Source: Acidovorax sp. Root219 | Lineage (GTDB): Bacteria; Pseudomonadota; Gammaproteobacteria; Burkholderiales; Burkholderiaceae_C | Length of the DNA stretch: 46,365 nucleotides | Assembly (NCBI RefSeq): GCF_001428665.1 | Contig: NZ_LMIJ01000046.1 | Location: forward strand, 151,817-198,181 | Reading direction: 5' to 3' | Part shown: in pieces, positions 25,664 through 33,610 of the stretch | Position numbering within the stretch: position 1 is the first letter of the stretch | Layout: each line of letters begins with the position of its first letter | Position numbers and translations under genes: made by a program | Notes under the pieces: generated by a model | Told to the model about the DNA's origin: nothing | Seen by the model: the letters and a program-made list of their open reading frames with translations, nothing else | The model's database searches: none

Positions 25664-27271
25664 TCAGGTGACCGGTGCGGGGTTGAAGAGCACCAGCGCG
25701 TTGTGCAGCTTCCACTGCTCGGCCCAGGTCTTCTTGCGGCCGCTGGCCACGTCCAGCATCAGTTGGAACATCTCCCAGCCCACGTCGGCAATCGTCTTCT
25801 CGCCGGTGGCAATCGTTCCGGCGTTGATGTCCATCAGGTCGTGCCAGCGCCGCGCCAGGTCGTCGCGCGTGGCCACCTTGATGACGGGCACCTGGGCCAG
25901 GCCATAGGGCGTTCCACGGCCGGTGGTGAACACGTGCAGGTTCATGCCCGCAGCCAGTTGCAGGGTGCCGCAAATGAAGTCGCTGGCGGGCGTGGCCGCG
26001 TAGATCAGGCCGCGCTGCCGGAGCTTCTCGCCCGGCGCGATCACGCCCGAGATCGGCGAGCTGCCCGACTTGACGATGGAGCCCATGGCCTTTTCCACGA
26101 TGTTGGACAGGCCGCCCTTCTTGTTGCCTGGCGTGGTGTTGGCGCTGCGGTCCACGCGCCCGCGCTGCAGGTAGGCGTCGTACCAGGCCATCTCGCGGAT
26201 CATGGCCTCGGCCACCTCGGGTGTAGAGGCACGGGAGGTGAGCTGGTCGATGCCGTCGCGCACCTCGGTCGTTTCGGAGAACATCACCGTGGCGCCCGCG
26301 CGCACCAGCAGGTCGGTGCAAAAGCCCACGGCCGGGTTGGCGGTGACGCCCGAGAACGCATCGCTGCCGCCACACTGCACGCCCACCACCAGTTCGCTGG
26401 CGGGAACGGTCTCGCGCCGGCGTGCGTTCAGGCGTTCCAGGTGCAGCTCGGCCTGGCGCAGGATGGAATCGACCATGGACATGAAGCCCACGTGCGCATC
26501 GTCCTGCAGGCACACCACGTCAAGTGGTGTTTCGGCGCTCGTACCCGTATCGGCCACGTTGCGCTCGTCCACCAGGGGAATGCTGCCGGGCGGCAGCAGG
26601 CGCTCGGGCTGCAGCTTCTCGCAGCCCAGGCTGACCACCATCACCTCGCCGCCGAAGTTGGGGTTGAGCGAGATGTTGCGCAGCGTGCGGATGGGGATGA
26701 TGGCGTCGGGCGCGTCGATGGCCACGCCGCAGCCGTAGCTGTGCTCCAGCGCTACCACGTCGTCCACGTTCGGAAAGCGCGGCAGCAGTTCGGCCTTGAT
26801 GCGCTGCACGGCAAAGTCGGTCACGCCGGCCACGCACTGCACGGTCTGCGTGATGGCCAGGATGTTGCGCGTGCCCACCGAGCCATCGACATTGCGGTAG
26901 CCCTCGAAGGTATAGCCTTCCAGGGGTGGCTGCGGATCGGGCTTGACCGTGGCGATGGGCAGGCCTTCGAGCTCGCGCGCCTCGGGCATGCGCAGCAGGC
27001 GCTCGTGTACCCAGCTGCCTGCGGGGATGGGTTTCAGGGCATAGCCGATGGGCACGTTGTAGCGGCGCACCTCGCCGCCTTCGGCAATGTCCACCAGCGC
27101 CACCTTGTGCGCCTGCGGCACCTTGTCCACCAGGGTCAGGCCCGAGGGGAATACGGTGCCCGCGGGCAGCCCCCCGTCGTTGGCGACGATGGCGACGTTG
27201 TCGCGCTCGTCCATCTTGATGTGCAGGGGTGGCCGCGCCGGGGTCGTGGTGGATGCGGTGCTATTGGTCAT
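25664..27271 (-). CDS. garD: Galactarate dehydratase
   Basis: A 535-residue cytoplasmic enzyme of the altronate/galactarate dehydratase (UxaA/GarD) family, dehydrating meso-galactarate to 5-keto-4-deoxy-D-glucarate. Similarity to E. coli GarD is recognisable along the whole length: VAIVANDGGLPAGT, PPLEGYTFEGYRNVDGSVGTRN-type segment, SYGCGVAI, SLGCEKLQPER, CGGSDAFSGVTANPA, NKKGGLSNIVEKA and the terminal LFNPAPVT. The conserved Cys residues in YGCG, GCEK and QCGGSD suit the family's iron/metal site. The ATG at 27271 is used; an upstream in-frame start adds nine unlikely residues. It is cotranscribed with the talarate dehydratase gene (42 nt gap). Confidence 0.96.
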   Translation of the reverse strand: MTNSTASTTTPARPPLHIKMDERDNVAIVANDGGLPAGTVFPSGLTLVDKVPQAHKVALVDIAEGGEVRRYNVPIGYALKPIPAGSWVHERLLRMPEARELEGLPIATVKPDPQPPLEGYTFEGYRNVDGSVGTRNILAITQTVQCVAGVTDFAVQRIKAELLPRFPNVDDVVALEHSYGCGVAIDAPDAIIPIRTLRNISLNPNFGGEVMVVSLGCEKLQPERLLPPGSIPLVDERNVADTGTSAETPLDVVCLQDDAHVGFMSMVDSILRQAELHLERLNARRRETVPASELVVGVQCGGSDAFSGVTANPAVGFCTDLLVRAGATVMFSETTEVRDGIDQLTSRASTPEVAEAMIREMAWYDAYLQRGRVDRSANTTPGNKKGGLSNIVEKAMGSIVKSGSSPISGVIAPGEKLRQRGLIYAATPASDFICGTLQLAAGMNLHVFTTGRGTPYGLAQVPVIKVATRDDLARRWHDLMDINAGTIATGEKTIADVGWEMFQLMLDVASGRKKTWAEQWKLHNALVLFNPAPVT

Positions 27272-27313
27272 GGGTGTTCTCGGTGCTGTTTTTCTCAATC
27301 TACCGCAGGCGCA

Positions 27314-28465
27314 TCAGGGGCGCTGTCCGACTTCTGCGGTCTCGCGCGTCCAGGCGCGCGCCTGCTCGCTCAGGCTCAGGCCCAGGCCGGGGCGCGTGGG
27401 CACGAGCATGCGGCCTTCCTTGATCTCCAGGCGCTCGTTGAACAGCGGCTCCAGCCAGTCGAAATGCTCCACCCAGGGCTCGGTGGCATACACGGCTGCC
27501 AGGTGTACGTGCAACTCCATCGCGAAGTGCGGGCCCAGGCTCAGGCCCGCGTGCTCGGCCTGCGATGCGATCTTGAGGAAGGGCGTGATGCCGCCCACGC
27601 GCGGGGCATCGGGCATCAGGTAGTCGGCCGCGCGGTGGCGGATCAGCTCGCCATGCTCGGCGGCACTGGTCAGCATCTCACCCGTGGCAATCGGCGTGTC
27701 GAAGGTGGCGGCCAGTGCGGCGTGGCCTTCGAAGTCGTAGGCGTCGAGTGGCTCCTCGATCCATACCAGGTTGAATTCTTCGAAGATGCGGCACATGCGC
27801 TGGGCCGTGGGGCGGTCCCACTGCTGGTTGGCGTCCACCATCAGCGGCACCTGCTCGCCCAGGTGCTTGCGCACGGTCTCCACGCGCGTGATGTCCAGCG
27901 CCCGGTCGGGCTGGCCGACCTTGAGCTTGATGCCGCCGATGCCGCGCTCGATGGAGGCGCCCGCGTTCACCACCAGTTGGTCGATGGGTGTGTGCAGAAA
28001 GCCGCCGGAGGTGTTGTAGCACTGCACCGAGTCGCGCTGCGAACCCAGGAGCTTGGACAGTGACAGCCCCGCACGCCGCGCCTTCAGGTCGTACAGCGCC
28101 ACGTCGAAGGCACCGATGGCCTGGGTGGACATGCCGCTGCGCCCCACCGAGGCACCGGCCCAGCACAGCTTGGTCCACAGGCGCGAGATGTCGCTCGGGT
28201 CCTCCCCTATCAGCGCGGGCGCGATCTCCTTGGCGTGGGCGAACTGCCCCGGCCCGCCCGCGCGCTTGGAATAGCTCAGCCCCAGGCCCTTGTGGCCGTC
28301 CCTGGTTTCGATCTCGGCAAACAGCATCGCGATCTCGGTCATCGGCTTCTGGCGGCCGGTCAGCACCTTGGCGTCGCTGATCGGGTTGGCCAGCGGCAGG
28401 TAGCACGAGGAAACGCGGACCCAGGCGATGGAGTCGTTGGCGGCGGAGGGGGTGGAGGCAGTCAT
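27314..28465 (-). CDS. L-talarate/galactarate dehydratase (enolase superfamily)
   Basis: A 383-residue enzyme of the mandelate racemase group of the enolase superfamily. It is very similar to the characterised Salmonella L-talarate/galactarate dehydratase in segments such as DAKVLTGRQKPMTE, WAGASVGRSGM, DSVQCYNTSGGFLHTP, GGIKLKVGQP and ANQQWDRPTA. Catalytic bases are Lys182 of the Lys180-x-Lys182 motif and His313 (GPHFAME). Metal ligands are Asp211, Glu237 and Glu263. It should abstract the alpha proton of L-talarate or galactarate and give a keto-deoxy-glucarate. It lies between the receptor gene and garD, and starts after a 10-bp hairpin. Confidence 0.93.
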   Translation of the reverse strand: MTASTPSAANDSIAWVRVSSCYLPLANPISDAKVLTGRQKPMTEIAMLFAEIETRDGHKGLGLSYSKRAGGPGQFAHAKEIAPALIGEDPSDISRLWTKLCWAGASVGRSGMSTQAIGAFDVALYDLKARRAGLSLSKLLGSQRDSVQCYNTSGGFLHTPIDQLVVNAGASIERGIGGIKLKVGQPDRALDITRVETVRKHLGEQVPLMVDANQQWDRPTAQRMCRIFEEFNLVWIEEPLDAYDFEGHAALAATFDTPIATGEMLTSAAEHGELIRHRAADYLMPDAPRVGGITPFLKIASQAEHAGLSLGPHFAMELHVHLAAVYATEPWVEHFDWLEPLFNERLEIKEGRMLVPTRPGLGLSLSEQARAWTRETAEVGQRP

Positions 28466-28498
28466 GGGCAGGAACTGAGGGATAACAGGAAAACAGGA

Positions 28499-28521
28499 GC
28501 CCCAAGGCTGCGCCTTGGGGC
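28499..28521 (-). terminator. Intercistronic hairpin after the Bug receptor gene
   Basis: Perfect 10-bp stem GCCCCAAGGC/GCCTTGGGGC with a 3-nt loop, 9 nt past the receptor stop on the minus strand, followed by GCTCCTGTTTTCC. The T tract is weak. It probably acts as a leaky terminator or mRNA-stabilising end that keeps receptor expression above that of the enzymes. Confidence 0.5.
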
Positions 28522-28530
28522 GTGGGGACA

Positions 28531-29490
28531 TCAATCAATAGAAATTTTTCCGGTCTCGATCACCGTCTTCCAGCGCGCGTACTCCTTCTTCTGGAAGTCC
28601 GCGAACTGGGCCGGGGTGCTAACCACCATCTCAAAGCCGATGCCGACGAACTGGTCCTTCACCTTCGGGTCGTTCAGCGCCTCGGCAAACGCGGCATGGG
28701 CCTTTTCGCGCACGGCGGGCGGCAGGCCCTTGGGCGCGACGATGGCCTGCCAGGAGGTGACCTCGACGTTCTTCACGCCGGCTTCGGTCAGGGTGGGCAC
28801 ATCGGGCAGCACGGGCGAGCGCGCGGCGCTGGTGACGGCCAGGGCGCGCATCTTGCCGCCTTTGATGTACTGCACCACCGAGTTGACGTTCTGGAACGAG
28901 GCATCCACTTGCCCGCCCATGATGTCGGTGTGCGCCGGGGCGCCACCCTTGTAGGGCACATGGATGGCGGTGGTACCCGTCTGCTGCCAGAACAGCTCGG
29001 CCGTCAGGTGGTCGCTGGAGCCGTTGCCCGCCGAGGCAAAGGTCAGCTTGCCGGGGTTGGCCTTGAGGCTGGCGATCACGTCGGCCACCGTCTTGAACGG
29101 CGAATTGGTGGGCACGACGAGCACGTTGGGCGACTGCACGGCCACGGTGATCAGGTCGAAATCCTTGAGCGCGTCGTATTGCATGCCCTTGAGCAGGTGT
29201 GGCGTGATGACCAGCGGACCGAGCGACGTGACCAGGAAGGTGTAGCCATCAGCCGGAGCACGCTTGACGAAGGTGGCGCCGATGGTGCCCGTGGCCCCGG
29301 CCTTGTTCTCCACCAGGAAGGACTGCTTGAACTTGTTGGTGAGCAGCGGGCCCACGGCGCGCGCCACTTGGTCGGTGGAGCCACCGGGCGGGAACGGCAC
29401 GACCAGCGTCACCGACTTGTCGGGCCAGGTCTGCGCGTGTGATGCCAGGGCCGCCAGGCCGATGCACAGGGCGGTGAGTGTCTTTTTCAT
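28531..29490 (-). CDS. Bug-type (tripartite tricarboxylate transporter) substrate-binding protein
   Basis: A 319-residue periplasmic receptor. A signal peptide (MKKTLTALCIGLAALASHAQ, cleavage after SHA or HAQ) is followed by the Bug-family opening WPDKSVTLVVPFPPGGSTDQVAR. Other family features are the P/GATGTIGA loop, FLVTSLGPLVITPHL and the VPYKGGAPAHTDIMGGQVD motif. Such proteins bind small carboxylates and are enormously expanded in Comamonadaceae, often as orphans without TctA/TctB permease genes, as here. Position as first gene of the hexarate operon suggests galactarate or talarate as ligand. Two LacI-type operators lie upstream. Confidence 0.92.
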   Translation of the reverse strand: MKKTLTALCIGLAALASHAQTWPDKSVTLVVPFPPGGSTDQVARAVGPLLTNKFKQSFLVENKAGATGTIGATFVKRAPADGYTFLVTSLGPLVITPHLLKGMQYDALKDFDLITVAVQSPNVLVVPTNSPFKTVADVIASLKANPGKLTFASAGNGSSDHLTAELFWQQTGTTAIHVPYKGGAPAHTDIMGGQVDASFQNVNSVVQYIKGGKMRALAVTSAARSPVLPDVPTLTEAGVKNVEVTSWQAIVAPKGLPPAVREKAHAAFAEALNDPKVKDQFVGIGFEMVVSTPAQFADFQKKEYARWKTVIETGKISID

Positions 29491-29580
29491 GCGTTGTCTC
29501 CTTCTTTATGAAAATGGTCCCGATGGCCTGCCCGCGCAGTTGCTGCGGCCTTGGGTGGAACGGTCTGACGGCGCAGTCCA

Positions 29581-29600
29581 AAATGACAACGTTGTCATTT
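29581..29600. promoter_or_regulatory. LacI-type operator 1, perfect 20-bp palindrome
   Basis: AAATGACAACGTTGTCATTT is fully self-complementary with the central CG usual for LacI-family sites. It lies 91 bp upstream of the Bug receptor start. A near copy lies 101 bp away, centre to centre, nearer the divergent LacI gene. Confidence 0.88.
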
Positions 29601-29681
29601 CACTGCCAGAGCAGCATGGTCAGCGATTTTTGTATGTTGGTTTGTCGCACCCACCAGCTGCTGATTGCCGCAGTCCGGCGC

Positions 29682-29701
29682 AAATGATATCGTTGTCATT
29701 T
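29682..29701. promoter_or_regulatory. LacI-type operator 2, near-identical copy
   Basis: AAATGATATCGTTGTCATTT differs from operator 1 at two positions in the left half (ACA to TAT), keeping the central CG and the whole right half. It lies 211 bp before the LacI start. The rest of the 421-bp intergenic region 29491-29911 holds no gene I can support. Confidence 0.85.
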
Positions 29702-29911
29702 TGAGCCGTCAACCCGATTCAGACCAGGGTTTGCCCGAAGAAGACAAGCCTGCCAGGGCCACAAACCACCGCCCGCACGCCCCATCGGCTCGGCCAGCGA
29801 GAGCCCCTACCCGTCGTCATCGCACTACGCGCCACCTTGCCAGTGCCGGGCATCCCCGGATTTTTGGTAGGGTATGGCCCCACTCACCGCTCCCTTGTCA
29901 TCGCCCGCCCC

Positions 29912-30925
29912 ATGAACATCCCCTCCCCTCACAAGCCCGTCACCCTGCACGACGTGGCCAAGGTCGCGGGCGTGTCGCTCATCACTGCGTCGCGCGCGCT
30001 GGGCAACCCGGGCGTGGTGTCGGACAAGACCATCGCCAAGGTGCGCGAAGCCGTGGAGGCCACGGGCTACATCCCCAACCTGCTGGCGGGGGGACTCAAG
30101 TCCAAGCGCAGCCGCATGGTGGCGGCCATCGTGCCGGCGCTGTCGGTATCGCAGTTCTTGCCCACCGTGCAGACCCTCACCTCGGCGCTGGCTGCGGGCG
30201 GCTACCAGGTCATCGTGGGGCAGACCAACTACGACGCCGAGCGCGAAGAGGCCGTGCTCAACACCATGATCAGCCGCCAGCCCGACGGCATCGTGATGAC
30301 CGGCCTGGTGCAGTCGCAAAAGGCACGCGACCGGCTCAGGCGATCCGGCATACCCGTGGTGGAAACCTGGGACCTGAGCGACCGGCCGGTGGACATGGTG
30401 ATCGGTTTTTCGCACCTCAAGGTGGGTGGTGCCGTGGCCGGCTACTTCCTCTCGCGCGGATGGCACAAGGTGGGCATCGCCACCGGCAGCGACCACCGCG
30501 CCATGCTGCGGCGCGAAGGCTTTCTGGCCACCCTGGGACGTGACGACGTACCCACCGCCGTGGTGCCCGCCCCCAGCAGCCTGGCCCTGGGCCGCCGCGC
30601 GCTGGCAGAGTTGCTGGACAAGGAACCGGGCCTGCAAGCCGTGTGCTGCAGCTCAGACACCCTGGCCCACGGCGTGCTGGTGGAGGCCCAGGCACGCGGC
30701 CTGCGCGTGCCCGAGGATCTGGCCGTGGTGGGCTTCGGCAACGCCGAGTTCGGCGCGCACATGCTGCCGTCGATCAGCACCGTGCATGTGGATGGCCCCG
30801 AGATCGGCCGCCTGGCCGCGCAGCTCATCATGGCCCGCTGCAATGGCGAGGCGGTGGCGCAGCCCATCGTGGACCTGGGGTTTCGGCTGATCGAGCGGCG
30901 CTCCACGTCGGTGGACGCGGCTTAG
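29912..30925 (+). CDS. LacI-family transcriptional regulator of the hexarate cluster
   Basis: A 337-residue regulator. The N-terminal LacI helix-turn-helix and hinge (VTLHDVAKVAGVSLITASRALGNPGVVSDKT, about 10-40, then GYIPNLLAGGLKSKRS) is followed by a periplasmic-binding-protein-like sugar-sensing domain. It resembles the gluconate-type (GntR/IdnR) branch. The sensor ends in the usual LAVVGFGNAEFGAHMLPSISTVHVDG. It is divergent from the Bug receptor and dehydratase genes, with two palindromic operators between, so repression relieved by galactarate, talarate or a pathway intermediate is inferred. The ATG at 29912 is preferred over an upstream in-frame one because the HTH starts soon after. 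Its stop overlaps the convergent MFS stop. Confidence 0.93.
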   Translation: MNIPSPHKPVTLHDVAKVAGVSLITASRALGNPGVVSDKTIAKVREAVEATGYIPNLLAGGLKSKRSRMVAAIVPALSVSQFLPTVQTLTSALAAGGYQVIVGQTNYDAEREEAVLNTMISRQPDGIVMTGLVQSQKARDRLRRSGIPVVETWDLSDRPVDMVIGFSHLKVGGAVAGYFLSRGWHKVGIATGSDHRAMLRREGFLATLGRDDVPTAVVPAPSSLALGRRALAELLDKEPGLQAVCCSSDTLAHGVLVEAQARGLRVPEDLAVVGFGNAEFGAHMLPSISTVHVDGPEIGRLAAQLIMARCNGEAVAQPIVDLGFRLIERRSTSVDAA

Positions 30926-32172
30926 CCGCCCGCGCTGCGCCCCAGGCGCACGCCAGCCAGCAAGGCCAGCGCCACGCAGGTGGCTCCCGCCCCCACAAGA
31001 AAGGCCGTGCCGATGCCGAACCAGTGCGTCGCCATGCCCACCACCGGCCCCGTCACGCCCAGCGCAATGTCGGCAAAGGCGATGAAGTTGCCCACCGCAC
31101 GGCCGCGCTGCTCAGGCGGCACCGAGCGCGTGGCCAGCACGCCCATGGCCGGGAACACGAGCGAGAAGCCCAGGCCGGTGAGCGTGGCGCCCAGCACGGC
31201 CATGGCAGGGCTGACCGCCTGCCAGATCAACACCTGGCCCACGGCCTCGAAGGCCAGCGAACACACGGCGACAGCCGTGGCACCCAGGCGGTCCGGCAGA
31301 CCCGAGCCCACCAGGCGCACGAGGATGTAGGCCGCGCTGAAACCCAGCAGCGCCGTGCCCGCATGGGCCCAGCCGTGGGCCGCGTAGTTGAGGGTGAGGA
31401 ACGCAGCCATGGCTGCATACGGCACGGTGGCCAGCGCCAGCACCAGGCCCGGCCGCCAGATGAGGCCCAGCACGCGGTGGAACGGCACGCGCTGCTGCCC
31501 GCCCGAGGCGGGCACGGCCGGCAGCCGCAGCGCAATGGCCCAGGCCAGCAGCGGTGTGATCAGCGCGAGCACGCCCACGCCGGCAAAGCCGAAGGATGGC
31601 TGCACCGCCAGCCCCAGCGGTGCGCCCAGGCCGAGCGCGGCATAGATGGCAATGCCCACCCAGGACATGACGGAGCCCGTGCGCGCCGACCCCACGCGCG
31701 CAATGCCCCAGCTCATGAGGCCGGTGAGGAACAGGCTTTCACCGAGGCCCGCCACCAGCCGGCCGAGGATCAGCACGGCCAGGCTGGTTGCAGCGCCCAA
31801 AGGCAGCACACTGGCCAGCACATACGCCAGCCCCGAGCAGGCCGTGAGCGGCAGGCCCAGCAACACGGCAAAACGCGGCCCGCGCTGGTCGCACAGCGTG
31901 CCCGCCTGGTGGCGCGTGAGCAAGGTGGCCAGCGACTGCAGGCCGATGGCCCAGCCCACGGTGGCCGCGCCAAAGCCCAAGTGGTCGCGCACCTCCAGCG
32001 CCAGGGCGCCGAGCGGAATGCTGATGGACAGAAAACCGAGGAAGACCGCCAGCACCACCGGTGCCAGCGCCGCGAACAAGGCAGGCGCAGGTGCAGAAAC
32101 GGACCCGAGCGGGCGAACTACGGAAGAAGCGGAGGGGGATGGAGAAGAAGAATGCGAAATGCGTGACGTCAT
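30922..32172 (-). CDS. MFS transporter (YfcJ/YhhS-like)
   Basis: A 416-residue major facilitator protein with twelve predicted membrane helices after a Ser/Pro-rich N-terminus of about 30 residues. Segments such as LQSLATLLTRHQAGTLCDQRGPR (loop 2-3 signature), GRLVAGLGESLF and SVPPEQRGRAVGNF resemble the YfcJ/YhhS group of E. coli exporters, some of which move arabinose or drugs. Substrate unknown. The ATG at 32172 is preferred; a start 30 nt upstream would only add MSRRFKGALS. It shares its stop region with the convergent LacI gene, so no terminator separates the two. Confidence 0.9.
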   Translation of the reverse strand: MTSRISHSSSPSPSASSVVRPLGSVSAPAPALFAALAPVVLAVFLGFLSISIPLGALALEVRDHLGFGAATVGWAIGLQSLATLLTRHQAGTLCDQRGPRFAVLLGLPLTACSGLAYVLASVLPLGAATSLAVLILGRLVAGLGESLFLTGLMSWGIARVGSARTGSVMSWVGIAIYAALGLGAPLGLAVQPSFGFAGVGVLALITPLLAWAIALRLPAVPASGGQQRVPFHRVLGLIWRPGLVLALATVPYAAMAAFLTLNYAAHGWAHAGTALLGFSAAYILVRLVGSGLPDRLGATAVAVCSLAFEAVGQVLIWQAVSPAMAVLGATLTGLGFSLVFPAMGVLATRSVPPEQRGRAVGNFIAFADIALGVTGPVVGMATHWFGIGTAFLVGAGATCVALALLAGVRLGRSAGG

Positions 32173-32369
32173 GGAGAGCGCGCCTTTAAAACGCCGAGAC
32201 ACGCCCTTACTGGGCTCCTCTCGACAAAGGACGCGTTGGATGACGGTAACGCTTACGACAGGCTGGCTGGCAGCTGCGGGGCGGATTATGGCGTGGTGTT
32301 TCGCTGCCCGTCAACCGCACCGGAGAAAAATATTTCCCGATGCTCCGGCGGACCTGCACGCGGCCAGGC

Positions 32370-32852
32370 TCAGCCGCGAACGGCCTTTTCTATCGCTGCG
32401 ACATCGATCTTTCTCATGGGCATCATGGCCTGGAAGGCACGCTTGGCCACCTCCCCACCCTGGGCCATGGCATCGGTCAGCACACGCGGGGTGATCTGCC
32501 AGTTGATGCCCCAGCGGTCCTTGCACCAGCCGCACTGGCTCTCCTGCCCGCCGTTGCCGACGATGGCGTTCCACAGGCGGTCGGTCTCGGCCTGGTCGTC
32601 GGTGGCGATCTGGAACGAGAAGGCCTCGCTGTGCTTGAACTGTGGGCCGCCGTTCAGGCCGATGCAGGGGATGCCGGCGACGGTGAATTCCACCGTCAGC
32701 ACATTGCCCTTCTTGCCGCCGCCCGGGAAATCCGATGGTGCCTGGTGCACAGCGGTCACCTTGCTGTCCGGGAAGGTCTGGGCGTAGAAGTTGGCAGCGG
32801 CCTCGGCTTCGCTGTCGTACCAGATGCAGACGGTGTTCTTGGGCATGGGCAT
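32370..32852 (-). CDS. PhnB-like VOC-superfamily protein
   Basis: A 160-residue protein of the PhnB/'3-demethylubiquinone-9 3-methyltransferase' fold group (PF06983), a VOC-type beta-alpha-beta domain. It shows the hallmark WYDSEAEAAANFYAQTFPDSKV, a LTVEFTVAGIPCIGLNGGPQFKHSEAFSFQI segment, and the CGWCKDRWGINWQITPRVL ending (about 115-133). No catalytic function is established despite the family name. The start MPMPKN is fixed by AGGAG 7 nt upstream. The 197 bp between its end and the MFS start hold only an imperfect dyad near 32318-32345. Confidence 0.88.
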   Translation of the reverse strand: MPMPKNTVCIWYDSEAEAAANFYAQTFPDSKVTAVHQAPSDFPGGGKKGNVLTVEFTVAGIPCIGLNGGPQFKHSEAFSFQIATDDQAETDRLWNAIVGNGGQESQCGWCKDRWGINWQITPRVLTDAMAQGGEVAKRAFQAMMPMRKIDVAAIEKAVRG

Positions 32853-33095
32853 GCGGTGTCTCCTGAGATGGATGGGTGTAAGCAGGAACACGAAGCAAAG
32901 CAGCCCCTGCGCGGATCGAACGCCGGCCAGTGTGTCGCGTTCGGTGCCAACCCGCAAGGCAGTGCCTGTAGGACGCCACCGCGACACTGCGCGTCTTTGC
33001 ATTTGATCGGATTGGCACAGAATGCGATTGGCGCCGCACCCTTTGAAAGTACCCCGGAACCTAGACTTTGCGCACACCAACCACCGGGAATCGAC

Positions 33096-33599
33096 ATGCC
33101 TTTCAACACCGCCACCCCATTCACCGTGCACAGCCCCGACATGGCCGATGGCCGCGTGGCCCGCGCGCAGTTCGCCAGCGCCATGGGCGGCCCGGGAGAC
33201 AACCTGTCGCCGCAGATCGAATGGCAGGGCGCGCCGGCCAGCGCGCAGAGCTTCATCGTCACCCTGTACGACCCCGACGCACCCACCGGCTCGGGCTGGT
33301 GGCACTGGGCCGTGGCCAACCTGCCGGCCAGCACCCGCGCCTTGCCGCGCGGCGCCGGGGTGGCAGGCACCGGCGCCCTGCCCCCAGGCGCCGTGGAAAT
33401 CAACACCGATATGGGCGTGCCCGGCTATGTGGGGCCCCTGCCCCCGCCCGGCGAAGCGCACCGCTACGTGATCACCGTGACCGCGCTCGACGTGCCGCAG
33501 CTGGACCTGCCGCCCACGGCAACCCCGGCGCTGCTGGCCTTCATGGCCGGCGCCCACACGGTGGGCAAGGCCAGCTTCACCGCCATGGGCGCACGCTGA
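33096..33599 (+). CDS. YbhB/YbcL family (phosphatidylethanolamine-binding-like) protein
   Basis: A 167-residue protein of the PEBP superfamily. The conserved DPDAPTGSGWWHWAVANLPAS segment (about 58-78) carries the ligand-pocket residues, with a later GYVGPLPPPGEAHRYVITVTALD segment. No signal peptide is obvious, so it is probably cytoplasmic, like YbhB. The function of bacterial members is not settled: some bind phosphorylated small molecules, and the eukaryotic RKIP role should not be transferred. The AraC-type gene follows after 11 nt on the same strand, suggesting joint transcription. Confidence 0.9.
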   Translation: MPFNTATPFTVHSPDMADGRVARAQFASAMGGPGDNLSPQIEWQGAPASAQSFIVTLYDPDAPTGSGWWHWAVANLPASTRALPRGAGVAGTGALPPGAVEINTDMGVPGYVGPLPPPGEAHRYVITVTALDVPQLDLPPTATPALLAFMAGAHTVGKASFTAMGAR

Positions 33600-33610
33600 T
33601 CGCGGTATCG

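Noticed and set aside
25703..28063. Open frame of nearly 790 codons antisense to garD and the talarate dehydratase gene
   Set aside because: Both minus-strand products match characterised enzymes over their full length; the antisense frame has no recognisable motif.
32318..32345. Imperfect dyad (CCGGAG ... CTCCGG) between the MFS and PhnB-like genes, considered as a terminator
   Set aside because: The loop is about 15 nt and the T tract lies inside the loop rather than after the stem.
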